Assembly (NCBI GenBank): GCA_018699955.1
Contig: JABISG010000075.1
Location: forward strand, 1-64,000
DNA length: 64,000 nt
Reading direction: 5' to 3'
Source of the DNA: Planctomycetaceae bacterium
GTDB lineage: Bacteria; Planctomycetota; Planctomycetia; Planctomycetales; Planctomycetaceae
The notes under the pieces were generated by a model. The model was not told the DNA's origin. It ran no database searches and saw nothing but the letters and a program-made list of their open reading frames with translations. How positions within the stretch are numbered: the stretch's first letter is position 1; the number at the start of each line of letters is the position of its first letter. This document shows, in pieces, positions 56,202 through 64,000 of the stretch. Made by a program: the position numbers and the translations under genes.

Positions 56202-56870
56202 GGCGCGGGGCGTCTCTTCCTTGCGTAAATGATGCACCCAGGCCGGCGGGATATTCACCAGCACGCCGTTTGTGCGGAAACGATGTTGCTGCAACCGGGC
56301 GCCCAGAATCTCTTCGAGTGCCGTCAACCGCGCCCGTTCGCTGCCACGCGACAACACGCGCCGAAATTTGCGGACGAACATGTACTCAAAATACGAGAGC
56401 ACGCCGTCGTCTGCGAGAAGGTTGAAACAAACCTCAAAGATTTCCCGGACGAGTTCGGCAGGAAAGTTGTTCAGCGGCAAGCCCGAGACGATGAAGTCGT
56501 ACTGGCCATCGGCTTCGAAATCCTGCACGGCACACATGTGGATTTCGGCGCGATCGGCGGCCGCCTGAAACACCGGGTCATCGCGAAACTTCTGCTGCAG
56601 AATTTCGACGAACCCGCCGTTCAACTCCACCAGATCGAGCCGGTCATCGGACCGCAGGCCTTGCACAATTTGCCGCGTCACAGCGCCCGTTCCCGGTCCA
56701 ACTTCCAGAATTCGTGCCGGCCCTTCGCGATCGGTTAGCGGTTTGGTGATGGCCCGCGCAAGAAATCGGCTGCTGGGCGCAACCGCACCGGTTGCTTCAA
56801 ATTCCCGCCGCAATTGCTGCAGGAACGCAATCTGATCGCCAAATGGCCGCTTCAAAAACCGTGTTACCAT
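56196..56870 (-). CDS. Phospholipid N-methyltransferase-like protein (PmtA-like)
   Basis: The 224-residue protein begins MVTRFLKRPFGDQIAFLQQL and has motif I ILEVGPGTGAVTRQIVQGL, VELNGGFVEILQQKF, FIVSGLPLNNFP and a FEYMFVRKFRRVLSRGSER segment, as in PmtA-type phosphatidylethanolamine methyltransferases. It may act on membrane lipid. The last residues are encoded by repeat DNA. Confidence 0.78.
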   Translation of the reverse strand: MVTRFLKRPFGDQIAFLQQLRREFEATGAVAPSSRFLARAITKPLTDREGPARILEVGPGTGAVTRQIVQGLRSDDRLDLVELNGGFVEILQQKFRDDPVFQAAADRAEIHMCAVQDFEADGQYDFIVSGLPLNNFPAELVREIFEVCFNLLADDGVLSYFEYMFVRKFRRVLSRGSERARLTALEEILGARLQQHRFRTNGVLVNIPPAWVHHLRKEETPRAD

Positions 56871-56962
56871 CGCGCCGCAAAGTTCCTTTTGTCAGGTAAA
56901 TCATGTCGCGTTCTCTTCGATCCCACCGTACGGCGGTCACTGTCAACACGCAACCGTGCAGG

Positions 56963-57910
56963 TCATGTCGCGTCGCTGCGTTCCAGCGCGCCGCGGCGGA
57001 TTTGCTCGGCGATATCAAGGCCGACCAGATCATTCCACGCCGCCAGCAGTTTCGCGAGAATCGGTCCGGGCTGTCCGTCACCAATCGGTCGGCCGTTCAC
57101 CCGCACAACCGGTAGTAGACAGTACGGTGTTGACGAAGTGAATGCTTCGTCGGCGTTCAAAACATCGTAGACCTGCAAATCGGTGGCGACACACTGAATT
57201 CCGAGCTGGCTTGCCAACTCGGTCACCACTTGTTGGCTCACTCCGCCCAATGTTGTGCGGTGGCTCGGCGTGCAGATGACGCCGTCGCGGACGATGAAGA
57301 AGTTGCCGCTGCTGGTTTCGGCGACGTTGCCGGCATGGTCGAGTACCAGCGCCCCAGCGGTCGGATCGCCAAGCTTTGCCTGTTGATCGGCGAGATACCA
57401 ATGCAGCCGGCTGCGCGATTTGATTTTGGGATCCAACGAATCGGGTGGCACGTGGCGAATACTCGGCGTAATCAGATGTTGGCCCGCATCGAGTTTTTTC
57501 GCCCACAATTCAAACGGTAACGGAAACGTATGCACGCAAACTGTCGGCTGTCGGGCCGCTTCAAGACCGGCTGCACCGACATAGGTGAGATTGAGTCCGG
57601 CCGTCACGAAGAGCGTAATTCCCAAATCGTGTCCGGCGGGAATCAGTTGTTTGTTGTGATCGACGACTTCATTCACGATGGCGGCCAGCTCGTCCCGCGA
57701 CTTGTTGGCCGAGAATCCAACGGCACGCAGCGAACGTTCGAGCCGTTCCAAATGGTCGTCGAGGCGAAACGGCCGATGCGCTATCGTACGGATCATTTCC
57801 GTCACCGATGCACCCAGCACGATGCCCATATCGAACACCGAGAGCTTCGCGGCGGATATGGGGACGGTTTCGCCGTTGAGCCAGGCGATGGGTTCGGATA
57901 TCGATGACAT
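56963..57910 (-). CDS. Class IV PLP aminotransferase (branched-chain / D-amino acid type)
   Basis: The 315-residue protein has WLNGETVPISAAKLSVFDMG, a PLP-lysine region KIKSRSRLHWYLADQQAKL, VAETSSGNFFIV and TTLGGVSQQVV, the class IV pattern. Candidates are IlvE, D-amino acid aminotransferase or aminodeoxychorismate lyase; the neighbours do not decide. Confidence 0.85.
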   Translation of the reverse strand: MSSISEPIAWLNGETVPISAAKLSVFDMGIVLGASVTEMIRTIAHRPFRLDDHLERLERSLRAVGFSANKSRDELAAIVNEVVDHNKQLIPAGHDLGITLFVTAGLNLTYVGAAGLEAARQPTVCVHTFPLPFELWAKKLDAGQHLITPSIRHVPPDSLDPKIKSRSRLHWYLADQQAKLGDPTAGALVLDHAGNVAETSSGNFFIVRDGVICTPSHRTTLGGVSQQVVTELASQLGIQCVATDLQVYDVLNADEAFTSSTPYCLLPVVRVNGRPIGDGQPGPILAKLLAAWNDLVGLDIAEQIRRGALERSDAT

Positions 57911-58048
57911 AAGGATTTCCGGCGGGACGCAGCCCGCCAGCTTTGGGTGGAATGTGCTTATGGATGAAAATGCGATTCAGACCCGATATACTGCGGGCCG
58001 TTGAGCAAAATCCAATCGTAGCGAAACAGCAACAGGAAGACGAGCATC

Positions 58049-58966
58049 ATGGCAGCGCCGACAATTGCACCCGGGCAGACGAAAATTGGCTGGATCGGCA
58101 CCGGAGTTATGGGATCGAGCATGGTCGGTCATCTGATCGACGCCGGTTTCGCAGCAACGGTTTACAGCCGCACCAAATCAAAGTCCGATGCGGCTATCGC
58201 AAAAGGAGCCGCTTGGGCCGACTCCCCTCGCGCAGTCGCTGAAGCCTCCGATGTGATCTTCACCATCGTTGGTTTCCCCAGCGACGTCCGCGAAGTAATG
58301 CTTGGGGCAGAAGGCGCGCTGGCCGGCTCGAAAGAAGGCAACGTTCTCGTCGATATGACCACCAGCGATCCGTCGCTGGCGATCGAAATCGCAGAGGCCG
58401 CCAAAGCCAAGGGCGTCGCCAGTGTCGATGCCCCGGTCTCCGGCGGCGACATCGGCGCGAAGGGCGGCACCCTGTCGATTATGATCGGCGGCGACAAAGA
58501 TGTCGTCGATGCACTGGCCCCCTGCTGGGATGCGATGGGAAAAACCGTCGTACATCAGGGAGCAGCCGGTGCCGGTCAGCATACCAAAATGGTCAACCAA
58601 ACCCTCATCGCTTCCGGCATGATTGGCGTCTGCGAAGCGCTGTTGTACGGACACAAAGCCGGTCTCGACCTGCCGACGGTATTAGAATCGGTCGGCAGCG
58701 GGGCGGCGGGAAGTTGGTCACTGTCGAATCTCGGCCCGCGAATTATGGACGGCAACTTCGATCCCGGTTTCTTTGTCGAGCATTTCATCAAAGACATGGG
58801 CATCGCATTGGCCGAGTCAAAGAAAATGGGCCTGGCATTGCCGGGGCTGGCATTGGCGCATCAACTGTACCTCGCCGTGCAGGCACAAGGACACGGTCGC
58901 GACGGCACACACGCGCTGCAACTGGCGTTGGCACAAATGTCCAACGTCGATTGGAAACGCAAGTAA
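58049..58966 (+). CDS. 3-hydroxyisobutyrate dehydrogenase / tartronate semialdehyde reductase family
   Basis: The 305-residue beta-hydroxyacid dehydrogenase has the Rossmann motif [39 protein letters not shown] and the catalytic lysine in [17 protein letters not shown]. The family oxidises 3-hydroxyisobutyrate or reduces tartronate semialdehyde. An AAGA(CG)AG-like ribosome binding site precedes the ATG. Confidence 0.9.
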   Translation: MAAPTIAPGQTKIGWIGTGVMGSSMVGHLIDAGFAATVYSRTKSKSDAAIAKGAAWADSPRAVAEASDVIFTIVGFPSDVREVMLGAEGALAGSKEGNVLVDMTTSDPSLAIEIAEAAKAKGVASVDAPVSGGDIGAKGGTLSIMIGGDKDVVDALAPCWDAMGKTVVHQGAAGAGQHTKMVNQTLIASGMIGVCEALLYGHKAGLDLPTVLESVGSGAAGSWSLSNLGPRIMDGNFDPGFFVEHFIKDMGIALAESKKMGLALPGLALAHQLYLAVQAQGHGRDGTHALQLALAQMSNVDWKRK

Positions 58967-59000
58967 CCGAACCTCTTCCGTTCGGCGGTGTCACCCATAA

Positions 59001-59033
59001 AAAGCCCACGGGTCGCATCCCGTGGGATCAAAC
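59001..59033. repeat. AAAGCCCACGGG palindromic repeat, copy C
   Basis: AAAGCCCACGGGTCGCATCC then CGTGGGATCAAAC lies between the dehydrogenase and dapA, ending 14 nt before the dapA start. It may affect translation or separate the two genes. Confidence 0.85.
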
Positions 59034-59047
59034 AGAGAGAAACAACC

Positions 59048-59938
59048 ATGTCCCGCAAAGGCGATTCATTCGCAGGTCTCACCGTCGCGTTAGTCACCCC
59101 GTTTCAGGATGGGGAAATCGATGAGGCCGCTCTTCGCAAACTCGTCGATTTTCAAGTCGAGGCGGGAACCGATTGCGTTAGCCCGGTCGGCACCACCGGC
59201 GAAAGTCCCACGTTGACGCACGACGAACACGAGCGCGTCATCAGCATTGTCTGCGAGCAGGCAGCCGGGCGTATCAAGGTGATGGCGGGCACCGGATCGA
59301 ACAGCACAGCCGAAGCCACCCGCCTCACCAAGTTCGCCAAAGCGGCAGGAGCCGACTCCGCGCTGCTCGTCGCCCCGTATTACAACAAGCCGACGCAGGA
59401 AGGGTTCTTCCAACACTACACGGCGATTGCCGATGCGGTCGAGTTGCCGATTGTGGTCTATAACATTCCGGGCCGCACGGCGAAGAATATCGAGCCGGAT
59501 ACAATTGTCCGCATCGGTGCGCATCCGAACGTGGTGGCGGTGAAGGAGTCGACGGGATCGATGGATCAGGCCTCGCAGATTCTGGCGACGAGCGAGCTGA
59601 CGGTTCTTTCGGGTGATGACAGTTTGACGCTGCCGCTGCTGTCGATGGGCGGCGGCGGTGTTGTTTCGGTCGTTGGCAACATCGTGCCGAAAGATGTCAA
59701 AGCGTTGCTGGCTGCCTTTGGTGCCGGCGATTTGGCCGAAGCACAACGCTGGCATCACAAGCTGTTTCCACTTTGCCGCGACCTGTTGGGGTTGGCGACG
59801 AATCCAATTCCCATTAAGGCAGCCATGCAGGCGCTGGGCCGCGACACGGGCGAAGTCCGGCTGCCAATGACGCCGCTCAGCGAAGCCGAGAACGCGCGTC
59901 TGGTCGAGACGTTGAAGACCTACGGGCTTGAAGCGTAA
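59048..59938 (+). CDS. dapA: 4-hydroxy-tetrahydrodipicolinate synthase
   Basis: DapA condenses pyruvate and aspartate semialdehyde in lysine and diaminopimelate synthesis. It has 296 residues, with [45 protein letters not shown] (Tyr) and [13 protein letters not shown] (Schiff-base Lys). Its presence fits a planctomycete that makes peptidoglycan precursors. The upstream in-frame ATG at 58988 would translate the repeat. Confidence 0.93.
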   Translation: MSRKGDSFAGLTVALVTPFQDGEIDEAALRKLVDFQVEAGTDCVSPVGTTGESPTLTHDEHERVISIVCEQAAGRIKVMAGTGSNSTAEATRLTKFAKAAGADSALLVAPYYNKPTQEGFFQHYTAIADAVELPIVVYNIPGRTAKNIEPDTIVRIGAHPNVVAVKESTGSMDQASQILATSELTVLSGDDSLTLPLLSMGGGGVVSVVGNIVPKDVKALLAAFGAGDLAEAQRWHHKLFPLCRDLLGLATNPIPIKAAMQALGRDTGEVRLPMTPLSEAENARLVETLKTYGLEA

Positions 59939-59957
59939 TCACGATCATTGACCCAAC

Positions 59958-59992
59958 CAGCCCGTCGCGCTACCAGCCCGGCGGGCTGGTAT
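59958..59992. repeat. Hairpin after dapA
   Basis: ACCAGCCCG and CGGGCTGGT bracket a short core, with a further ACCAGCCCG half copy just upstream. It is probably a terminator or REP element. Confidence 0.6.
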
Positions 59993-60094
59993 TGATTGCC
60001 CGATCGTTCGCGGTGGGCGAATTGGTCGGGTATGCTGAATGTCGCACCACCGTCGTCTCGTATTCGATGTTCCCCGGTTTGAAAGAACACCACC

Positions 60095-62077
60095 ATGAGC
60101 AAATTCAGCTCGATACTTTGCGTCGCCGTCGTCGGGTTGTCCGCCTCCTATGGCTTTGCACAAACGCCCTACCCGGTTGCCAACTCGGTGCCGGTCAGTC
60201 AGATCGACCGCGCCAAAATGGAAACCGAACTGGCACATCTGAAGAAACTCGTGGCTGACCTGAAGGCGGCCGACGGTGACCAACGGCTGGTGGCCGACGT
60301 GGAAGTCTTCGCGAAGGCAGCCGAATGGATTCTGCGGCACGGCGAATTCTACAAAGCGAATTATATCGCGCAAACGCAGGCGGCGATTAGAACCGGATTG
60401 GCACGCGCCAAAGAATTACGGCGGGAGAAATCACCGTGGATTCGCCGGACCGGAACGACCGTTCGTGGATATTACTCCCGCGTCGATGGCTCGGTGCAGC
60501 CTTACGCATTAACGCTGCCTGAAGGAATCAATCCCCGCTCGGGCGATCGCTGGCCGCTGCACGTCAAATTGCACGGGCGGGCGGGAACGATGAACGAAGT
60601 GAATTTCATCTCGCGGCACGAGGGCAAAGCACTGCCGAAGGAACAGACGTGGGTGCAACTCGACGTCTTCGGCCGCACGAACAACGCCTACCGCTGGGCG
60701 GGCGAGACCGACGTTTTCGAGGCGATGGCCGACCTGAATCGAACGGTCCGCATCGACAGCCAGCGGATTACGCTCTGGGGCTTTTCGATGGGCGGCGCGG
60801 GCGCGTGGCATCTCGGCCTGCATCATCCGTCGAAATGGTCGTCCGTCGGCCCGGGAGCCGGCTTCGTCGATTTCTACAGATACCAGAAACAAACCGAACG
60901 GCGGCCGGCGCATCAACATCTCGCGTTGCGGATTTACGACGCAGTCGATTACACACAAAACGCGTTCAATGTTCCTGTTTGCACCTACGGTGGCGAGAAC
61001 GATGCCCAACTGGTCGCCAGCACGGAAATTGTTGACGCTGCAAAGAAATTGGACATCGACATCAAAATGGTCATCGGCAAAGGGGTCGGTCACAAGTTCA
61101 CGCCCGAAGGCTTCCGCGAGTTCATGGACTTTCATCTCGCAGAGTCAAAAACTGGCCGACCACGGTTTCCCGGCCGCCGCAACATCGACTTCTTCACACA
61201 GACGTTGAAATACAACCGCTGCGAATGGCTGACCATTGAAGAGATGGAACGCATGTACGAGCCGGCGCGAGTGCAGGGGCGTGTCGATAAAGACGGACTG
61301 CTGCATTTGAAAACTCAAAACGTGGCGGCGTTACAGTTGGCTCGTGACGTGGCGGACTCGGTGGTGATTGACGGTGCGAAACTGAAACTCAATTCAGCCG
61401 CCCGGGGATTGTTGCCTGGCGTTTATTACGTCAAAGGCAACAAGGAATGGTACGGACTGACCTATGACGAATCGCGCGAGTTTCCCAACAATCGCGACCT
61501 GCGAAAGCGGCACAACATGCAGGGGCCAATTGACGACGCGTTCATGGAAGCGTTCGTCTGTGTGAGGGGAACGGGCAAGCCGTGGTCGCAGAATCAACAA
61601 GCCTGGGCCAACTGGACGCTGGAACGCTTCGGCCGCGAGTACGACAAATGGCTCCGCGGTCGCGTGCCGGTGGCCGACGATGTCGATGTCGATCCGTTCA
61701 AGCTCAACAAGAACCTCATCCTGTTCGGCGATCCGGGATCGAACAAGGTGCTGGCGAAAATCATCGACAAGCTGCCGATCAAATGGACCAAAGAGGGAAT
61801 CGAAGTGAACGGGAAAACGTACGATCCCGACACGCACGGGCTGTCGATGATTTACCCCAACCCGCTGAACCCCTCGCGGTACGTGGTGATCAACTCGGGC
61901 CACACGTTTCATGCGAAGGATTTCATTGCGTCGAACTCGTGGTTGTTCCCGCGACTGGGCGACATCGCCGTGCAGAAGTTCGAGCGCAGCGAAACGGGTG
62001 ATTACAAAGAAACAGTCGCCTGGGCAACGCTGTTCGACATGAACTGGCAACTGCCCCGCGCAGAGAAATCCAAGTAA
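60095..62077 (+). CDS. Large secreted alpha/beta hydrolase (prolyl-oligopeptidase / esterase-like)
   Basis: The 660-residue protein has a signal peptide (SSILCVAVVGLSASYGFA). The hydrolase domain at about 150-350 contains WGFSMGGAGAWHLGLHHPSK (nucleophile elbow), a TYGGENDAQLVAS acid region and GKGVGHKF (His). A further C-terminal region of about 250 residues with FGDPGSNKVLAKIIDKLPI follows. Esterase or polyhydroxybutyrate-depolymerase-like activity is likely; the substrate is unknown. Confidence 0.82.
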   Translation: MSKFSSILCVAVVGLSASYGFAQTPYPVANSVPVSQIDRAKMETELAHLKKLVADLKAADGDQRLVADVEVFAKAAEWILRHGEFYKANYIAQTQAAIRTGLARAKELRREKSPWIRRTGTTVRGYYSRVDGSVQPYALTLPEGINPRSGDRWPLHVKLHGRAGTMNEVNFISRHEGKALPKEQTWVQLDVFGRTNNAYRWAGETDVFEAMADLNRTVRIDSQRITLWGFSMGGAGAWHLGLHHPSKWSSVGPGAGFVDFYRYQKQTERRPAHQHLALRIYDAVDYTQNAFNVPVCTYGGENDAQLVASTEIVDAAKKLDIDIKMVIGKGVGHKFTPEGFREFMDFHLAESKTGRPRFPGRRNIDFFTQTLKYNRCEWLTIEEMERMYEPARVQGRVDKDGLLHLKTQNVAALQLARDVADSVVIDGAKLKLNSAARGLLPGVYYVKGNKEWYGLTYDESREFPNNRDLRKRHNMQGPIDDAFMEAFVCVRGTGKPWSQNQQAWANWTLERFGREYDKWLRGRVPVADDVDVDPFKLNKNLILFGDPGSNKVLAKIIDKLPIKWTKEGIEVNGKTYDPDTHGLSMIYPNPLNPSRYVVINSGHTFHAKDFIASNSWLFPRLGDIAVQKFERSETGDYKETVAWATLFDMNWQLPRAEKSK

Positions 62078-62080
62078 CCC

Positions 62081-62113
62081 AAAGCCCACGGGCAGCGCCC
62101 CGTGGGATCAACC
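62081..62113. repeat. AAAGCCCACGGG palindromic repeat, copy D
   Basis: AAAGCCCACGGGCAGCGCCC then CGTGGGATCAACC starts 3 nt after the stop of the large hydrolase gene and matches copy A exactly. Confidence 0.88.
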
Positions 62114-62172
62114 GTCGCGCGACCGTCATCTGCGAAACCGCAAGCGAACGTCGTCAATCGGAGTAATTCTAC

Positions 62173-63234
62173 GTGAACATTGCGCCGGAAACTTTGAAAC
62201 ACTTCGTCGCGGCGATTTTTGAAGGCGCGAATGTTCCCGCAAATGAAGCCGAGCGCGTCGCCCGCAGTCTGGTCGATTCCAATCTGCGCGGTCACGATTC
62301 GCACGGCGTGGTCCGCGTTCGCGATTACGTCAAACAGTTAAGAATGGGCGACCTGAAAGCGGGCGTCGACCTTGAAGTTCTCAACGAAACCGATGCCGCA
62401 CTTGCCGCCGATGCGAAACTCGGGTTCGGCATGGTGCAATGCGACCGACTGATCGAACGGTTGATTCCCAAAGCACGCAAACAGGGCATCGCCTGCGGCA
62501 CAATGCTGAATGCCGGCCACGTCGGTCGTTTAGGAGAATGGGCCGAGGTGATTGCCGCCGAAGGACTCGCCGGTTTGATCACCGTGAACGATAACGGCGT
62601 GTTGCAGTGCGTCGCACCACCCGGCGGAACCGCACCGCGCATCAGCACCAACCCGCTCGCCATCGGCGTGCCGACCGCCAACGGACCGGCCGTGCTGGAC
62701 ATCTCGACGTCGTCGGTCGCCAATGGCAAAGTGAAAGTCGCATTAGTCGCCGGCCAACAATGTCCACCCGGCTGGCTGCAGGATGCCGACGGCAACCCGA
62801 CAACCGACCCCGCAGTCCGGTTTTCCGATCCGCGCGGCACACTGCTCCCAATGGGGGGCGAGCAGGGTTACAAAGGCTTCGGCCTCGGCCTGTTTCTCGA
62901 CCTACTCGTCGGCGGCCTGACCGGCGGCTTCTGCCCACCCGCACCCGAAAATGCCCCCGGAACAAACAACGTGCTGCTTCTAATTTGGGACGCCAAACGA
63001 TTCAGCGGCCACGCCCACTTTCAAACCGAGGTGGACAAGCTACTGGAACACGTTCGCGAGACACCACGCAAACCGGGCGTTGAAGAAATTCGTCTGCCCG
63101 GTGATCGTTCCGAAACCGTAAGAGTCGATCGCAGCGAAAACGGAATCCCACTCGACGACGGCACGTGGGATCGATTAGTGCGCACGGCCGAAGAGTTGGA
63201 CGTCGCAGTACCGTCAGGCGAGCGGGGGGTGTAA
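62173..63234 (+). CDS. Malate/L-lactate dehydrogenase (Ldh/YbiC family)
   Basis: The 353-residue NAD(P)-dependent oxidoreductase starts with GTG. It shows NLRGHDSHGVVRVRDYVKQ (the family catalytic His-Asp), GMVQCDRLIERLIP and LAGLITVNDNGV. The last residues (SGERGV and stop) are encoded by the left inverted repeat that flanks the next ORF. The substrate may be malate, lactate or another 2-hydroxy acid. Confidence 0.88.
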   Translation: MNIAPETLKHFVAAIFEGANVPANEAERVARSLVDSNLRGHDSHGVVRVRDYVKQLRMGDLKAGVDLEVLNETDAALAADAKLGFGMVQCDRLIERLIPKARKQGIACGTMLNAGHVGRLGEWAEVIAAEGLAGLITVNDNGVLQCVAPPGGTAPRISTNPLAIGVPTANGPAVLDISTSSVANGKVKVALVAGQQCPPGWLQDADGNPTTDPAVRFSDPRGTLLPMGGEQGYKGFGLGLFLDLLVGGLTGGFCPPAPENAPGTNNVLLLIWDAKRFSGHAHFQTEVDKLLEHVRETPRKPGVEEIRLPGDRSETVRVDRSENGIPLDDGTWDRLVRTAEELDVAVPSGERGV

Positions 63235-63246
63235 ACCCCCCTGGTG
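63216..63246. repeat. Left inverted repeat flanking the 63.3-kb ORF
   Basis: AGGCGAGCGGGGGGTGTAAA then CCCCCCTGGTG is the reverse complement of 63894-63923, except for one C. It contains the Ldh stop codon. Each arm also forms its own hairpin, GGGGGTGTAAACCCCC. Confidence 0.85.
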
Positions 63247-63345
63247 GGTGTAGCGCAAACCGATACACGACGTATTCCATTACGAATCTCCACAATTCGG
63301 CAGAAACATATAAATAAAATTGCCCCTTTAGACCTGAATCAACTG

Positions 63346-63864
63346 ATGAGATACGGTTTTGCTGGTGGTAACTTCGTACTCTTGTTTTGTGTCTCATTCC
63401 CTGACGCTGTCTCCAATCGTCTCAAGTATATCGGGGCTATTGGCGGTGCCAGTGGGGTCTTGACAACCGCAGCACTTTTGGCAGCAACCCTCTTGATTGG
63501 TTCAGTGGTCTATGTGGTTCACCGTGCGCTTCCCTTTCAACTCGCCACCAAGATATTGGCCATACTGACACGCGACGGCACCAATGTAGTCGACCTTGAT
63601 ATTGACCGTTGGAAAAACACAAAGGAGAAGAAGTCCCTGCAACGTGACATGAAGGAATGGGCGGCCCAAGTTCATTTTCTTTATTGTCTTACATGGTCAA
63701 CTGCGTTGGTTCTTCTTGTGGGGTGGTGGGGATCTCTGACTTCGTCTAGATGGCAACCGATTTGTTGGTGGTTATTCCACCTGTATCTTTTTTCTGCCAT
63801 CGTTCATCACTGCCGATATCACGTATGGGAGAGACGTGTTTTCGATGAAGATAACGGGGCATGA
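63346..63864 (+). CDS. Hypothetical membrane protein between inverted repeats
   Basis: The 172-residue protein (ATG 63346; in-frame GTG 63244 would extend it) has about four hydrophobic helices (NFVLLFCVSF, GVLTTAALLAATLLIGSVVYVV, LTWSTALVLLVGWW, WWLFHLYLFSAIV) and a charged loop with EKKSLQRDMKEW. Its base composition is visibly AT-richer than its neighbours. Inverted repeats of about 30 nt lie on both sides. I do not recognise a family; it may be a transferred cassette. Confidence 0.6.
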   Translation: MRYGFAGGNFVLLFCVSFPDAVSNRLKYIGAIGGASGVLTTAALLAATLLIGSVVYVVHRALPFQLATKILAILTRDGTNVVDLDIDRWKNTKEKKSLQRDMKEWAAQVHFLYCLTWSTALVLLVGWWGSLTSSRWQPICWWLFHLYLFSAIVHHCRYHVWERRVFDEDNGA

Positions 63865-63893
63865 AACGCGTTTTCTCGCCGATCCGCCAAACT

Positions 63894-63923
63894 CACCAGG
63901 GGGTTTACACCCCCCGCTCGCCT
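63894..63923. repeat. Right inverted repeat flanking the 63.3-kb ORF
   Basis: CACCAGGGGGTTTACACCCC then CCGCTCGCCT mirrors the left repeat at 63216-63246. It touches the stop codon of the convergent ketoacyl-synthase-like gene. Confidence 0.85.
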
Positions 63924-64000
63924 TAATCACGCGATTCCCACTCGATGCCGAGCAGGATTGCGTTCAGGCCGCTGCCGATGCCTAACAGGGCGACCTGGTC
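63923..64000 (-). CDS. 3' end of a 3-oxoacyl-ACP synthase III-like gene (FabH/OleA type), partial
   Basis: Reading from the window edge on the minus strand, 25 codons give QVALLGIGSGLNAILLGIEW then ESRD and a stop. The GIGSGLN element near the C-terminus is typical of thiolase-fold condensing enzymes of the FabH/OleA group, which extend acyl chains. The rest lies outside the window. Confidence 0.7.
   Translation of the reverse strand, partial: DQVALLGIGSGLNAILLGIEWESRD

Overview
The window looks like chromosomal DNA from a planctomycete (Planctomycetota, Planctomycetaceae-like). The evidence is a tetrahydromethanopterin cyclohydrolase (mch), an ECF sigma factor next to a giant Ser/Thr kinase with formylglycine-enzyme-like domains, DUF1598, a cysteine-rich YTV-type wall protein, many secreted hydrolases, a DUF2079/DUF3604 pair, and several families of short palindromic intergenic repeats. 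There is no prophage, rRNA operon, transposase or CRISPR array. Gene starts were set by eye from family length, signal peptide and ribosome binding site.

Layout. 0-5 kb (minus strand): mch, glgC, thrS. 5-9.5 kb: a methyltransferase, two tandem membrane-anchored alpha/beta hydrolases, and a TlpA-like thioredoxin whose two CxxC cysteine codons are both TGA, a probable UxxU selenoprotein. 9.3-12.6 kb: a small membrane ORF, a histidine kinase with a CxxCH sensor domain, and mutM. 13-22.4 kb: a DUF1598 protein, an ECF sigma factor and a 2213-residue kinase with FGE, BNR and M23-like domains. 22.6-23.0 kb: tmRNA. 23.3-27.7 kb: secreted hydrolases and peptidases. 28.07-30.95 kb: an array of 21 tRNA or tRNA-like genes, all on the plus strand, interrupted once by an HNH nuclease gene. 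31-46 kb (mostly minus strand): octahaem cytochrome c, bioA, a nucleotidyltransferase pair, mdh, a transglutaminase lipoprotein, an M14-like protein, a PH-domain protein, an FGE-like lipoprotein, an HD hydrolase and a deoxyribosyltransferase-like protein. 46-53 kb (plus strand): DUF2079, DUF3604 and SGNH proteins plus cardiolipin synthase. 53-64 kb: the Cys-rich wall protein, an EF-hand protein, a methyltransferase, a class IV aminotransferase, a 3-hydroxyisobutyrate dehydrogenase-type enzyme, dapA, a large esterase, an Ldh-type dehydrogenase, a small membrane-protein gene between inverted repeats, and the 3' end of a ketoacyl-ACP synthase III-like gene.

Two things stand out. The first is the in-frame double TGA at 9106 and 9115, exactly at the redox CxxC of a thioredoxin fold, with full homology continuing downstream. 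The second is the tRNA array. It covers 14 amino acids, and its members are unusual. One tRNA has a 28-nt insertion in its anticodon loop. One has its centre replaced by a 48-nt copy of a repeat that also occurs elsewhere in the array. Three carry G instead of T at T-loop position 55. A GAG anticodon sits on a short-variable-arm body, one Arg tRNA has a GCG anticodon, and the Met-type tRNA has a minimal D-arm. No tRNA encodes CCA. Whether this array serves normal translation, acts as a reserve or decoy set, or is decaying cannot be decided from sequence alone.
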